From positions 248,001-312,000 of the forward strand of contig JAKOVD010000032.1 of assembly GCA_029782215.1 (NCBI GenBank): 64,000 bases of DNA. Reading direction: 5' to 3'. This document shows, one piece after another, positions 17,120 to 24,830 of this stretch. The first letter of the stretch is position 1. The number at the start of each line of letters is the position of its first letter. The position numbers and the translations under genes are program-made. Source of the stretch: Chloroflexota bacterium. GTDB taxonomy: Bacteria > Chloroflexota > Anaerolineae > J102. The notes below the pieces were generated by a model. That model searched no databases. It was not told the origin of the DNA and saw only the letters and a list, made by a program, of their open reading frames with translations.

Positions 17120-18613
17120 ATGCCCACCCCCGCCCGCGTCCGCTTCGCCCCCAGCCCTACCGGCTACCTGCACATCGGCAGCGCCCGCACGGCGCTGTTC
17201 AACTGGCTCTACGCCCGCCACACGGGCGGGCAGTTCATCCTGCGCATTGAGGACACCGACCGCACTCGCCTCCATCCCGGCTCACTGGCCGACATGTTCG
17301 CTAGCTTGCGCTGGTTGGGCCTGCAGTGGGACGAAGGCCCGGAGGCCGACGGCGCCTACGGTCCTTACTTCCAGTCGGAGCGGCTGGAGCTCTACCGCCA
17401 CTGGGCGGACTGGCTGGTGGAGCAGGGGCATGCCTACCGCTGCTACTGCACCCCCGCCGAGTTGGAGCAGATGCGCCAGGAACAGATGGCCCGCAAGGAA
17501 GATCCCGGCTACGACCGCCGCTGCCGCCATCTGACGCCGGCGGAGCGCGCCAGCCGCGAGGCAGCAGGCCTGCCCTACGTGATCCGCCTGGCGGTGCCAC
17601 AGACGGGCCAGGTGACGTTCCACGACATGATTCGGGGGGACATCACCTTCGCCAACGACAAGATCCAAGACGCCGTGTTGCTGAAGTCAGACGGTTGGCC
17701 GACCTATCACCTGGCCAACGTCGTCGACGACCGCTTCATGCAGATCACGCACATCATGCGCGGCGATGAGTGGCTTTCCTCGGTGCCGCTGCACTGGCAC
17801 CTCTACGCTGCCTTCGACTGGGAGCCGCCGGTGTGGGCGCACCTGCCCGTCATCCTCAACCCCAACGGCCAGGGCAAGATGTCCAAACGGGAGATCATCC
17901 GCCCGGACGGCACCGTCATCCCGGTCTACATCCACAGCTACCGCGAGCAGGGCTACCTGCCGGAAGCGATGCTCAATTTCCTCTGCGGCATCGGCTGGGC
18001 GCTGGACGGCTCCACTGAGATCTACGACCTGGAGACGGCCTTGACGGCCTTCGACCTGTCGAGCATCCAGGCCTCGCCGGGCGCCTTTCCCGCCGAGAAG
18101 CTGATCTGGATGAACGGGGTGTACATCCGCCAGCTTGCGCCCGACGATCTCCATGCGCGTTTGGTCCCCTTTCTGAGCCGCCAGCTAAGCGTGCCCGAAG
18201 AGGCGCTGCGGGCGGATCACGGCCTGCGGCTGCTGATCCCCTTCGTCCAGGAGCGCATCAAGACCCTGACCGAAGCGGCGGAGTTCGTCGATTATCTTTA
18301 TGTCGACGTGGTGCCCATGGCCGATCCAGCCGAGCTGGTGCCAGCCAAGACCACCGGCGCCCAGGTTCGGACGGGGCTGGAGCGCACCGCGACTGTCCTG
18401 GAGGCGCTGCCCGTCTGGAGTGAGGCTGCTATCGAAGAGGCGCTGCGCGGCCTGGCCGATGAGCTGGGCCTGAAGCCGGGGCAGTTGTTCAGCGCCATCC
18501 GCGTGGCCGTGACAGGCAAGAAGGTGGCGCCGCCGCTGTTCGTGACCGTAGAGGCGATTGGCCGCGAGCGCGCCGTGGCCCGCCTGCGGCAGGCCATCCC
18601 CTTGGTGCCGTAG
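17120..18613 (+). CDS. gltX: Glutamyl-tRNA synthetase
   Basis: A class I synthetase of 497 residues from the ATG at 17120: RVRFAPSPTGYLHIGS with H18-I-G-S21, the GluRS RIEDTDRTR motif, and K253-M-S-K256-R. It charges tRNA-Glu; because a dedicated GlnRS is encoded nearby, this enzyme is probably discriminating. The ATG at 17039 would add a 27-residue Pro-rich extension with no family counterpart, so the downstream start is preferred; neither has a clear Shine-Dalgarno. The gene is divergent from the cyclase-fold gene, with a -10-like TATGAT at 17016-17021. Confidence 0.96.
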   Translation: MPTPARVRFAPSPTGYLHIGSARTALFNWLYARHTGGQFILRIEDTDRTRLHPGSLADMFASLRWLGLQWDEGPEADGAYGPYFQSERLELYRHWADWLVEQGHAYRCYCTPAELEQMRQEQMARKEDPGYDRRCRHLTPAERASREAAGLPYVIRLAVPQTGQVTFHDMIRGDITFANDKIQDAVLLKSDGWPTYHLANVVDDRFMQITHIMRGDEWLSSVPLHWHLYAAFDWEPPVWAHLPVILNPNGQGKMSKREIIRPDGTVIPVYIHSYREQGYLPEAMLNFLCGIGWALDGSTEIYDLETALTAFDLSSIQASPGAFPAEKLIWMNGVYIRQLAPDDLHARLVPFLSRQLSVPEEALRADHGLRLLIPFVQERIKTLTEAAEFVDYLYVDVVPMADPAELVPAKTTGAQVRTGLERTATVLEALPVWSEAAIEEALRGLADELGLKPGQLFSAIRVAVTGKKVAPPLFVTVEAIGRERAVARLRQAIPLVP

Positions 18614-18648
18614 GGGGTGGTCGTTTTGGCAGGAGCCGGTTTTCCGAC

Positions 18649-18677
18649 TTGCCCATGACGGCAGCCTTTGCTATACT
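18649..18677 (+). promoter_or_regulatory. Promoter of tRNA-Gln
   Basis: TTGCCC at 18649-18654, 17-base spacer, TATACT at 18672-18677 preceded by TGC (extended -10). The predicted start is about six bases before the mature tRNA. Confidence 0.65.
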
Positions 18678-18689
18678 TGCCCTCATTGC

Positions 18690-18761
18690 TGGGGGATAGT
18701 TTAACTGGCAGAACGGGTGACTCTGGATCACTTAGTTGGGGTTCGAATCCCTGTCCCCCAG
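18690..18761 (+). tRNA. tRNA-Gln (anticodon CTG)
   Basis: A 72-base cloverleaf folds fully. Acceptor TGGGGGA pairs with TCCCCCA, D-stem is GTT/AAC, anticodon stem GGTGA/TCACT carries loop CTCTGGA with CTG at 18723-18725, and the T-arm has GTTCGAAT. The discriminator base is G18761 and CCA is not encoded. The T-stem contains two G-T wobbles. It has its own promoter and terminator and is the expected substrate of the GlnRS encoded at 8328. Confidence 0.95.
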
Positions 18762-18766
18762 TCTTG

Positions 18767-18801
18767 CCCCCACGGGCTGCCACTCGTGGGGGTTTTGTTT
18801 T
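18767..18801 (+). terminator. Intrinsic terminator of tRNA-Gln
   Basis: CCCCCACG/CGTGGGGG (perfect, eight base pairs, ten-base loop) followed by TTTTGTTTT, six bases after the tRNA end. This is the clearest rho-independent terminator in the window. Confidence 0.85.
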
Positions 18802-18830
18802 GCAACCCACACACCACGAGGACCAGCCCA

Positions 18831-18926
18831 ATGAGCAAGCCAGCACCAGGTCCCGTCGGCACCCCGGCGCCGCCAAAGCCTGCGCCGCAGCCCGACGTCA
18901 AGGACCCCCAGAAGCCGCGGCATTAA
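18831..18926 (+). CDS. Possible 31-residue proline-rich peptide
   Basis: An ATG with GAGGA nine bases upstream opens a 31-codon frame (MSKPAPGPVGTPAPPK...PRH, about one third proline) ending in TAA, just beyond the tRNA-Gln terminator. Codon third positions are GC-rich like the genes around it. No family is recognised and the frame is short enough to arise by chance. Confidence 0.3.
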   Translation: MSKPAPGPVGTPAPPKPAPQPDVKDPQKPRH

Positions 18927-18997
18927 GACGGCCAGCGTAGGGTTCTAATTCAGTCAGGATGGCGGCGCCGGTCTTTCCTTCAAGACCGGCGCCGCCG

Positions 18998-19663
18998 TCA
19001 GGCGTAGACGAAGACGTTCTGGGCCAGCAGGCGGCTGATATCGTGCCTGGCCTGCTCCACCTCGACGGCAAGCGGGCCGTCAAAGGGCGCCAGGGCGAGC
19101 ACCTTGACGCGGGCGCCGGGAGTCAATCCGATCTCGCGGAAATACCGCAGCATGGCCGGGTCCCGCGACGAAACGCGGAAGATCGGGCGTTCGCCGCCCG
19201 GCTCCAGGTCGATAAGCCGCAGCTCGGCCACAGGATCCAGGGTGCCATCGGCGCGGGGAATGGGGTCGCCGTGGGGACAACAGCAGGGGTGGCCAAGCTG
19301 GGCTTCGAGCCGGTCGACAAACGCGGCGGAAAGAACGTGCTCGAGCCGGTCGGCCTCATCGTCCACCTCATCCCAGCCGAAACCCATCCACTGCACCATC
19401 ATGACCTCCACCAGGCGGTGGGCGCGCAGCACGCGCAGCGCCTCGCTGCGCCCCGCCTCGGTCAGTTCCATCCCGTAATAGGCTGCATAGCGCACCATGC
19501 CGAAGATGTGCAGCTTGCAGGACATGGCCGTCACCGCCGACGGCGTCACAGACAGGGCATCGGCCAACGCGGACGTAGGGACCGGAGTCTGCTGGCGCTC
19601 AAGGCGCAGCAGCGCTTTGAGATAGTCCTGCATGGTAGGGGTCGTCTTCACATGAGGCGTCAT
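18998..19663 (-). CDS. DtxR/MntR-family metal-dependent transcriptional regulator
   Basis: About 221 residues. An N-terminal winged helix (TPTMQDYLKALLRLE ... SALADALSVTPSAVTAM) is followed by the metal-binding/dimerisation domain (ELTEAGRSEALRVLRAHRLVEVM, then a Cys-rich LGHPCCCPHGDPIP loop). A C-terminal SH3-like FeoA-type domain ends the protein. Such proteins repress iron or manganese uptake genes when metal is bound. It is divergent from an FTR1-type iron permease gene, so iron is the likely signal. The ATG at 19663 fits the family start; a GTG at 19681 would add six residues. TTGATA-17-TATATG upstream may be its promoter. Confidence 0.92.
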   Translation of the reverse strand: MTPHVKTTPTMQDYLKALLRLERQQTPVPTSALADALSVTPSAVTAMSCKLHIFGMVRYAAYYGMELTEAGRSEALRVLRAHRLVEVMMVQWMGFGWDEVDDEADRLEHVLSAAFVDRLEAQLGHPCCCPHGDPIPRADGTLDPVAELRLIDLEPGGERPIFRVSSRDPAMLRYFREIGLTPGARVKVLALAPFDGPLAVEVEQARHDISRLLAQNVFVYA

Positions 19664-19716
19664 GATGGAACGGTTTTTCACCTAGTTGAAACTATGAGTA
19701 CAACGGGGTAAATTGC

Positions 19717-19743
19717 CATTTTGTCATATATCGATCATTTTGT
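19717..19743. promoter_or_regulatory. Direct repeat in the dtxR-type/FTR1 control region
   Basis: CATTTTGT occurs at 19717-19724 and again at 19736-19743, 19 bases apart (near two helical turns), inside an AT-rich island in otherwise GC-rich DNA. The copies overlap or abut the proposed -10 of the regulator gene, so they could be an operator for autoregulation. Confidence 0.4.
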
Positions 19744-19753
19744 TCATTATCAA
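19725..19753 (-). promoter_or_regulatory. Proposed promoter of the DtxR-type regulator
   Basis: On the minus strand, TTGATA (19748-19753), 17-base spacer, TATATG (19725-19730), about 60 bases before the start codon. Confidence 0.45.
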
Positions 19754-19769
19754 AGTTTTTTCGCATCTA

Positions 19770-19800
19770 TTGACAATCATGGCAACGATAATTATTATGG
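19770..19800 (+). promoter_or_regulatory. Near-consensus promoter with Fur-like box, upstream of the FTR1 gene
   Basis: TTGACA (19770-19775), exactly 17 bases, TATTAT (19793-19798): 11 of 12 consensus bases. Bases 19786-19800 read CGATAAT-T-ATTATGG, matching 11 of 14 positions of the 7-1-7 Fur consensus TGATAAT-N-ATTATCA, and cover the -10. Binding there would block RNA polymerase, so iron repression of the permease is the natural inference. The leader to the ATG at 19957 would be about 150 bases. Confidence 0.6.
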
Positions 19801-19956
19801 TTTTCATCATAAAAATATAGCACTTCCCCTGACGCGTTCACAAGTCGCCCTCTGGCCTTGCCCGATGGCGCCCGCTGCCGGCGCCCTGGCTCAATGAAGC
19901 TACCGCACAGCCGGCGGCGGCCCCAGGATGGCCTGCTCTCACTTCCCGCAACTTTC

Positions 19957-21036
19957 ATGACAACCTGGCGCCTCACAGCACTCCTCCTATGCGTTGTCTT
20001 CTTGGCAGCGTGCGCCCCGGCAGTTTCACCGGCAAGCCCTGCACCTTCACTCCCTATCAGCATCGGGAACATGGGCGCAGGCTCCCCTGCCCAACACAGG
20101 GCGGCATTCACGACCAGCGAAGAGGCGCGTGAGCAGCAAGGCAAGCCGGCTGCTTCGCCCTTGGCGGCTGCTGCCACCGCTGCCGTTGTCGTCTTCCGCG
20201 AAGGGCTCGAGGCCGTGCTGATCCTGGCCGCCCTGGTTGCCAGCCTGGTGGGCGCCACCCGTGCCTATCGCCGTCCCATGGCCGCAGGTGCGGCAGCGGC
20301 TGTCATGGCCACGTTTCTCACCTGGTGGCTGTCGCAGCGCCTTCTTGCCGGCCTCAGCAGCTACGGCGAGCGCCTGGAAGGCATCGTTTCCCTCGTCGCC
20401 ATCGCCATGCTGCTGTTGGTCACGAACTGGTTCGCACACCGCGTGTACTGGAAGGACTGGACGGCGGGCCTCCACGCCCGTAAGAAAGCACTGCTTGGCG
20501 GCATGGTTTCGGGCCAGATGCTGGGGATTGGGCTCCTGGGTTTTGCCAGCGTCTATCGCGAGGGGTTCGAAACGGTGCTGTTTGTCCAGGCGGTGGCGCT
20601 GGAAAGCGGCTCCCTGATCGCCCTGCAGGGAGCGGTGGTAGGGCTGGCAGGCGTCGCCGTGTTGGGCTACCTGGCGTTCCGGCTGCAGTCACGGCTGCCG
20701 TACAAGCAGATGCTCACGGCCACAGGCGTCCTGCTCGCCGCCGTCCTGGTGGTGATGGTCGGGCACGCCGTGGACGTGCTGCAGGAGGTAGGATGGCTGT
20801 CCCATCACCCGATCCCCGCGCTCGCCCTCCCCGGCTGGTTGGGCTCGTGGTTGGGCGTCTATGCGACCTGGGAGGGCGTCGGCCTGCAAATGGCCGCGGC
20901 AGCGTTCGTTGCCGGCAGCTATTTGCTGGCTGAGCGCCAGGCGCAGCGCAGGCGGCGCCATGCCAAGGTGAACGGACGAGCCGCGCCAAGTGCGGCGGCG
21001 CCGCAGCCCAGCGAGCAGCCGCCAGTGAACGGCTAG
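19957..21036 (+). CDS. FTR1-family iron permease (EfeU-like) with lipoprotein-type N-terminus
   Basis: About 359 residues. The start at 19957 gives a signal sequence with lipobox LAAC, then a short linker and seven or so membrane helices. Both FTR1 signature motifs are present: R81-E-G-L-E85 and R201-E-G-F-E205, the REGxE glutamates that conduct ferric or ferrous iron. The C-terminus is Arg/Pro-rich and cytoplasmic. No EfeO or EfeB lies nearby. Upstream in-frame starts exist at 19858 and 19894 but would bury the signal peptide. Divergent from the DtxR-type regulator and preceded by a strong promoter with a Fur-like box. Confidence 0.9.
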   Translation: MTTWRLTALLLCVVFLAACAPAVSPASPAPSLPISIGNMGAGSPAQHRAAFTTSEEAREQQGKPAASPLAAAATAAVVVFREGLEAVLILAALVASLVGATRAYRRPMAAGAAAAVMATFLTWWLSQRLLAGLSSYGERLEGIVSLVAIAMLLLVTNWFAHRVYWKDWTAGLHARKKALLGGMVSGQMLGIGLLGFASVYREGFETVLFVQAVALESGSLIALQGAVVGLAGVAVLGYLAFRLQSRLPYKQMLTATGVLLAAVLVVMVGHAVDVLQEVGWLSHHPIPALALPGWLGSWLGVYATWEGVGLQMAAAAFVAGSYLLAERQAQRRRRHAKVNGRAAPSAAAPQPSEQPPVNG

Positions 21037-21110
21037 CTGCGGCGCCACCGTCGACAGCGTTCTTCCGGGCGATTGCGTCCTGCCAGCTTGTCAGCGGTGC
21101 AAATCCGCAG

Positions 21111-21408
21111 TTGCACGGCAAATTTGCAGGCAACCCTTGGCTTGTCTGGCGCCTATGTCCCCGCAGCCTGGAACCGATCGCCATGTCACTGGCAGGCACA
21201 CTATGTGCAGTCGTCTCGCGGCCCTATTGCGTGAACCTGGGCAAGCGCCTGGTGAAGTCCCCCAAGGTCTGTTTCATGGACAGCGGGCTGTTGCGCTATC
21301 CAGCGCGACTGCGGGGAGCGCATGGGCAGGGGTGATGTCGTCCAGGCAGACGGCACGATCCTGCTCCTGGGTGAACGTGTCACGGCGCTGCCATCTGCCG
21401 CGCTGTGA
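21111..21408 (+). pseudogene. Remnant of an AAA ATPase of the DUF4143 family
   Basis: In frame +3, bases 21219-21299 encode RPYCVNLGKRLVKSPKVCF and then MDSGLLRY. This closely resembles the conserved block of AAA_14/DUF4143 ATPases (typically NLGKRLVKSPKVYFxDTGLL). The frame then drifts out, and 21331-21408 in frame +1 reads GDVVQADGTILLLGERVTAL before a stop, like the C-terminal end of such proteins. No start, Walker motifs or N-terminal domain remain. It looks like the 3' end of a gene broken by deletion and frameshift. The rest of the 21037-21447 gap shows nothing else. Confidence 0.6.
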
Positions 21409-21447
21409 CAGCAGCCCTTTGCCAGGCCTGTCCTGGAGCCGTGCAGA

Positions 21448-22338
21448 TCAGAGCTTGAACTCCTCGAAGAACTCCTGGTCTACCACAAATGTCTTTTTCG
21501 GTTTCAGGCCAAGTTCAAGGGACTCAAACAGATCGATCAGCTTGTCAGCGTCCACAAGCTCGATGGCAGGCACCCCATCCCTCGCTGATTCTGATCTCGC
21601 ATCCTTTGAGAAGGTACCGGTGGTCATGATGATGCCTTTGTCGGCTCGGCCCATCATCGCGCCGCGGAAGTCGCGAACCTGTGACGCCGATACAGTGCCG
21701 GCATAGCGCTTGCACTGAAAGAGAACCTTGAAGCTCACAAATGGTGTCACTTGCAGAACGCCAATTCCGTCGATGCCTCCGTCACCGCTGCGACCAGTCA
21801 CAGTCACGCGCTGGAAACCTGATTCACGCAGAAGACGTTGGCAAAGACGTTCAAAGCCACTATCGGGCAGACCCCTGAGGAGCCTCAGGAAGTCGCTGCG
21901 GTAGTCAGTGGGCGGAAGAGACTCCTCCTTTGCCTTGGAATCATCTTCAACGGCTGTTCCCTCTTGGGCCTCAGCGGTAGGCGTCGGTTTCTCTCCTGCC
22001 AACTGCTGGCGGACAGCCTTGAAGATGCTCAAAGCTTCATCGCGGTTGATCTCCGGACTTTGTCGACCCTTTTCGGTAAGCTTCCACACACCCCGCACCG
22101 ACGAATCGATATAGCCAGCGCTTACGAGATAGTAGCGCGCCCAGTCAACTCGGTTGCTAAATCGCGGGACGCCACTGCCTGTGAGTTCGCTCAGTTCCGA
22201 CTCGGATAACTTGAGCCTCTCGATGATCTTGTCTTTCACTTCATCAGGACGCCCCGAACCGCCAAGCTCCTTCAATGCCTCAATCAGGGGACCGAAGTAC
22301 TGGATGAACTTGGGTCCCGAGCCAGTACGCTTTGCCAT
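21448..22338 (-). CDS. Mrr-like type IV restriction endonuclease
   Basis: A 296-residue protein of normal Mrr length. The N-terminal Mrr_N winged helix (about residues 10-95) is followed by an acidic linker and the Mrr catalytic domain of the PD-(D/E)xK superfamily (about 150-275). Active-site elements visible are GFERL (E163), GDGGIDG (D190) and FQCKRY (Q208, K210). Such enzymes cut methylated foreign DNA. Base composition is lower in GC than its neighbours, suggesting transfer. GGAG precedes the ATG. Only 20 bases separate it from prfB upstream, so it may be read through from prfB. Confidence 0.9.
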   Translation of the reverse strand: MAKRTGSGPKFIQYFGPLIEALKELGGSGRPDEVKDKIIERLKLSESELSELTGSGVPRFSNRVDWARYYLVSAGYIDSSVRGVWKLTEKGRQSPEINRDEALSIFKAVRQQLAGEKPTPTAEAQEGTAVEDDSKAKEESLPPTDYRSDFLRLLRGLPDSGFERLCQRLLRESGFQRVTVTGRSGDGGIDGIGVLQVTPFVSFKVLFQCKRYAGTVSASQVRDFRGAMMGRADKGIIMTTGTFSKDARSESARDGVPAIELVDADKLIDLFESLELGLKPKKTFVVDQEFFEEFKL

Positions 22339-22358
22339 GGTGCTCCTATCCCGCGGGC

Positions 22359-23490
22359 TTAGTCCTCGTCGGTGCCTTCGCTGACGAAGGTCTCCCCGGT
22401 GACCTGCATCTTGAGCCAGGCGTCGATAAAGCCGTCGATGTCGCCGTCCAGCACGGCGCCGGTGTTGCCGGTCTCGTAGCCGGTACGCTCGTCCTTGACG
22501 AGCTGGTAGGGCTGCAGGACGTAGTTGCGGATGCGGCTGCCAAAGCCCGCCTTGACATAGACTCCGCGCAGCGCCGCCTCGTGCGCCAGCCGCTTCTCCA
22601 GCTCGATTTCGTAGAGTTTGGCCCGCAGCACGCGCATGGCCGACTCGCGGTTCTGGAGCTGGCTGCGCTCGTTCTGACAGCTCACGACGATGCCGGTAGG
22701 CAGGTGCGTCAGGCGGACAGCCGTGGAGTTCTTCTGCACGTTCTGGCCCCCGGCGCCGCCCGACAGGAACACATCCATGCGAACATCGTTGGGGTGGATC
22801 TGGATGTCGATGTCGTCGTCGAGGATGGGCATGACCTCGACCTTGGCAAAGGAGGTATGGCGGCGGGCGTTGGAGTCAAAGGGACTGATCCGCACCAGGC
22901 GGTGGTTGCCTTTTTCGCCGCGCAGGTAGCCATAGGCCCAGGCGCCTTCGATCTCGACCGTGACCGTCTTGAGGCCCGCCTCTTCGCCGGGCGTCGTGTC
23001 GGTAACGGCAGTCTTGAAGCCGTGGCGCTCGGCCCAGCGTACGTACATCCGTAGCATCATCTGCGTCCAGTCCTGGGCCTCGGTGCCGCCTTCGCCGGCG
23101 TGCAGGGTGAGGATGGCGCCGGCCTCATCGTGCTCGCCCGACAGCGCCAGCTTCAGCTCACGCTTGTCGACAAGCTCCGCCAGGTCCCGCGCCTCCTGGG
23201 CCATGACCTCCAGGGTCTCGGCGTCCTCCTCCATCTCGGCCAGGTCCACCAGCTCGATGGCGTCGGCCACCCGGCGCGTCAGGTCCCCCCACTCATCCAC
23301 CTGGTCGCGCAGTACGGCCAGGCGGCGCATGGTCGCCTGCGCCTCTTTAGGGTCGGCCCACAGGTTGGGGTCGGCCGCCCGTTTGTCCAGCGTCTCTAGC
23401 TCAGCCAGCAGCGCTGGCCAGTCAAAGACGCCCCCTGATTGTCTGGAGGCGCGCCTCCAGAGATTCCAACAACGTTCTCGTTTCGCTCAC
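22359..23490 (-). CDS. prfB: Peptide chain release factor 2 (RF2), expressed by +1 programmed frameshift
   Basis: The gene is in two frames. A GTG at 23490, with AAGGAAG upstream, opens 22 codons (MSETRTLLESLEARLQTIRG, then RL) ending at an in-frame TGA (23422-23424). A +1 slip at CTT-T resumes at GAC (23423) and reads DWPALLAELETLDKR onward, for 376 residues in total. The join RGRL-DW mirrors the RGYL-DY of E. coli RF2. The SPF stop-codon recognition motif is at 202-204 and GGQ at 247-249. RF2 terminates at UGA and UAA; the frameshift is autoregulatory. A gene caller would annotate only the 323-residue part from 23330. Confidence 0.97.
23421..23436 (-). promoter_or_regulatory. prfB programmed +1 frameshift site
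   Basis: On the minus strand AGGGGG (23431-23436), three bases, CTT (23425-23427), TGA (23422-23424), C. The internal Shine-Dalgarno, its exact three-base spacing to the slippery CTT, and the TGAC stop context are those of the E. coli RF2 site. Low RF2 slows termination at the TGA and favours slippage. Confidence 0.95.
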
Positions 23491-23636
23491 AATGGCTCTT
23501 CCTTAAGGTTGGGTGGCGATGATGATTTGGGCGCCGTGCATGCGGTGGATAGGTAAGATGTTTCGCTGGTCTTGGCTGCAAAGGTGAGCTGGCCGCAAGA
23601 CCCGCTCAACATGACAATACGCCAGATGCGCCGCGG

Positions 23637-24599
23637 CTAATTGCTGTCGTGCTCCAGCAGGGCGCCGACGAACGCCCACGGGTCGAACTCGGCCATGTCG
23701 TCGATCTTCTCGCCCGTGCCCACAAAGCGCACAGGGACGCCGAGCTGGTCGGCGATGGCCAGGACCACACCGCCCTTGGCGGTGCTGTCCAGCTTGGTGA
23801 GAATGACGCCGGTCACGGCCACGCTCTCCCGGAACTTCTGCGCCTGGGTGATGGCGTTCTGGCCGGTGGTGGCGTCGAGCACCAGCAGCACTTCGTGCGG
23901 GGCCTTGTGTACCTGCCGCTGGGCCACGTTGCGGATCTTCTCCATCTCCTTCATCAGGTTGAAGTTGGTGTGGAGGCGGCCCGCCGTGTCGATGATGAGG
24001 ATGTCGGCGTCGCGCGATTCCTGGCTGGCGCGAATGGCGTCGTAGACCACGGCGCCCGGGTCGGCCCCCGGCTCATGGGAGATGACGCTGACGCCAGCCC
24101 GCTCGCCCCAGACCTTGAGCTGGTCGATGGCGGCGGCGCGGAAAGTGTCGGCTGCGGCCAGCACCACGCGGCGGCCGCGCATGCGGTAGTACTTGGCCAG
24201 CTTGCCAATGCTGGTGGTCTTGCCTGAGCCATTGACGCCGACGACGAGGGCAATGCTGAGCAAGCGGTTGGGATTGTCGAGATCGAGCTTGCCGGCCCCG
24301 GCGGTTAGGATGCGGACCATCTCCTCCTTGAGAAGCTGGTAGGCGTCCTGCGTACGCTTGACACCCTCGGTCTTGACGCGCTCGCGCGTCGCTTCCACGA
24401 GCTTGATCGAGGTCTCCACGCCGACGTCACCCATGATCAGGATCTCCTCCAGCTCTTCCCAAAGCTCATCGGTGATCTCGCTGACCTGGAAGATGGAGCC
24501 GATGCGGCCCAGGACGCCCCGGCGGGTCTTGTCCAGGCTCTGATCGATCTTCTCTTGCTCTTCGGCGGTGACTTGAGCGCGGCGGAAACGGCTGAACAC
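23637..24599 (-). CDS. ftsY: Signal recognition particle receptor FtsY
   Basis: A 320-residue SRP GTPase lacking a long acidic A-domain, so close to the minimal NG form. The N domain (about 1-105) precedes the G domain with P-loop [24 protein letters not shown] (G3), [10 protein letters not shown] (G4) and [11 protein letters not shown]. It docks ribosome-SRP complexes at the membrane; its partner Ffh is encoded at 60295. GTG start with GAGGA upstream. An extended -10 (TGCTATAAT) lies about 115 bases upstream. Confidence 0.96.
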   Translation of the reverse strand: MFSRFRRAQVTAEEQEKIDQSLDKTRRGVLGRIGSIFQVSEITDELWEELEEILIMGDVGVETSIKLVEATRERVKTEGVKRTQDAYQLLKEEMVRILTAGAGKLDLDNPNRLLSIALVVGVNGSGKTTSIGKLAKYYRMRGRRVVLAAADTFRAAAIDQLKVWGERAGVSVISHEPGADPGAVVYDAIRASQESRDADILIIDTAGRLHTNFNLMKEMEKIRNVAQRQVHKAPHEVLLVLDATTGQNAITQAQKFRESVAVTGVILTKLDSTAKGGVVLAIADQLGVPVRFVGTGEKIDDMAEFDPWAFVGALLEHDSN

Positions 24600-24715
24600 A
24601 GGCTGGGAATCCTCTGGAGAAGGTGGCGGGGCGTGATCAACAAATGGCCGCCCGAAGCAGCGGTGCGCACGGGAACCGTCCCAGCGCCGCGCCCTTCCTG
24701 GCGTCCATGACCGAT

Positions 24716-24724
24716 ATTATAGCA
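24716..24724 (-). promoter_or_regulatory. Extended -10 promoter of ftsY
   Basis: Minus strand TGCTATAAT, a perfect -10 with the TGn extension. No good -35 is visible, which is usual for extended -10 promoters. The predicted leader is about 110 bases. Confidence 0.55.
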
Positions 24725-24830
24725 CGGTCGAGGATGGAAGGCAGACGCGACATGACGCCCGTCATGGCGGGAAGCGGACGGACCTGCTACGATAGGGGCA
24801 TTCTCATTTCCTCACTGCGGAGGTTCGTTC

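Noticed and set aside
21137-21706. 189-codon plus-strand frame overlapping the Mrr 3' end
   Set aside because: It is antisense to the conserved Mrr catalytic domain; only the short DUF4143-like block in another frame has support.
23330-23330. ATG at 23330 as the true start of prfB
   Set aside because: Upstream sequence contains the complete first RF2 frame and frameshift site, and RF2 would lose part of its conserved N-terminal domain.
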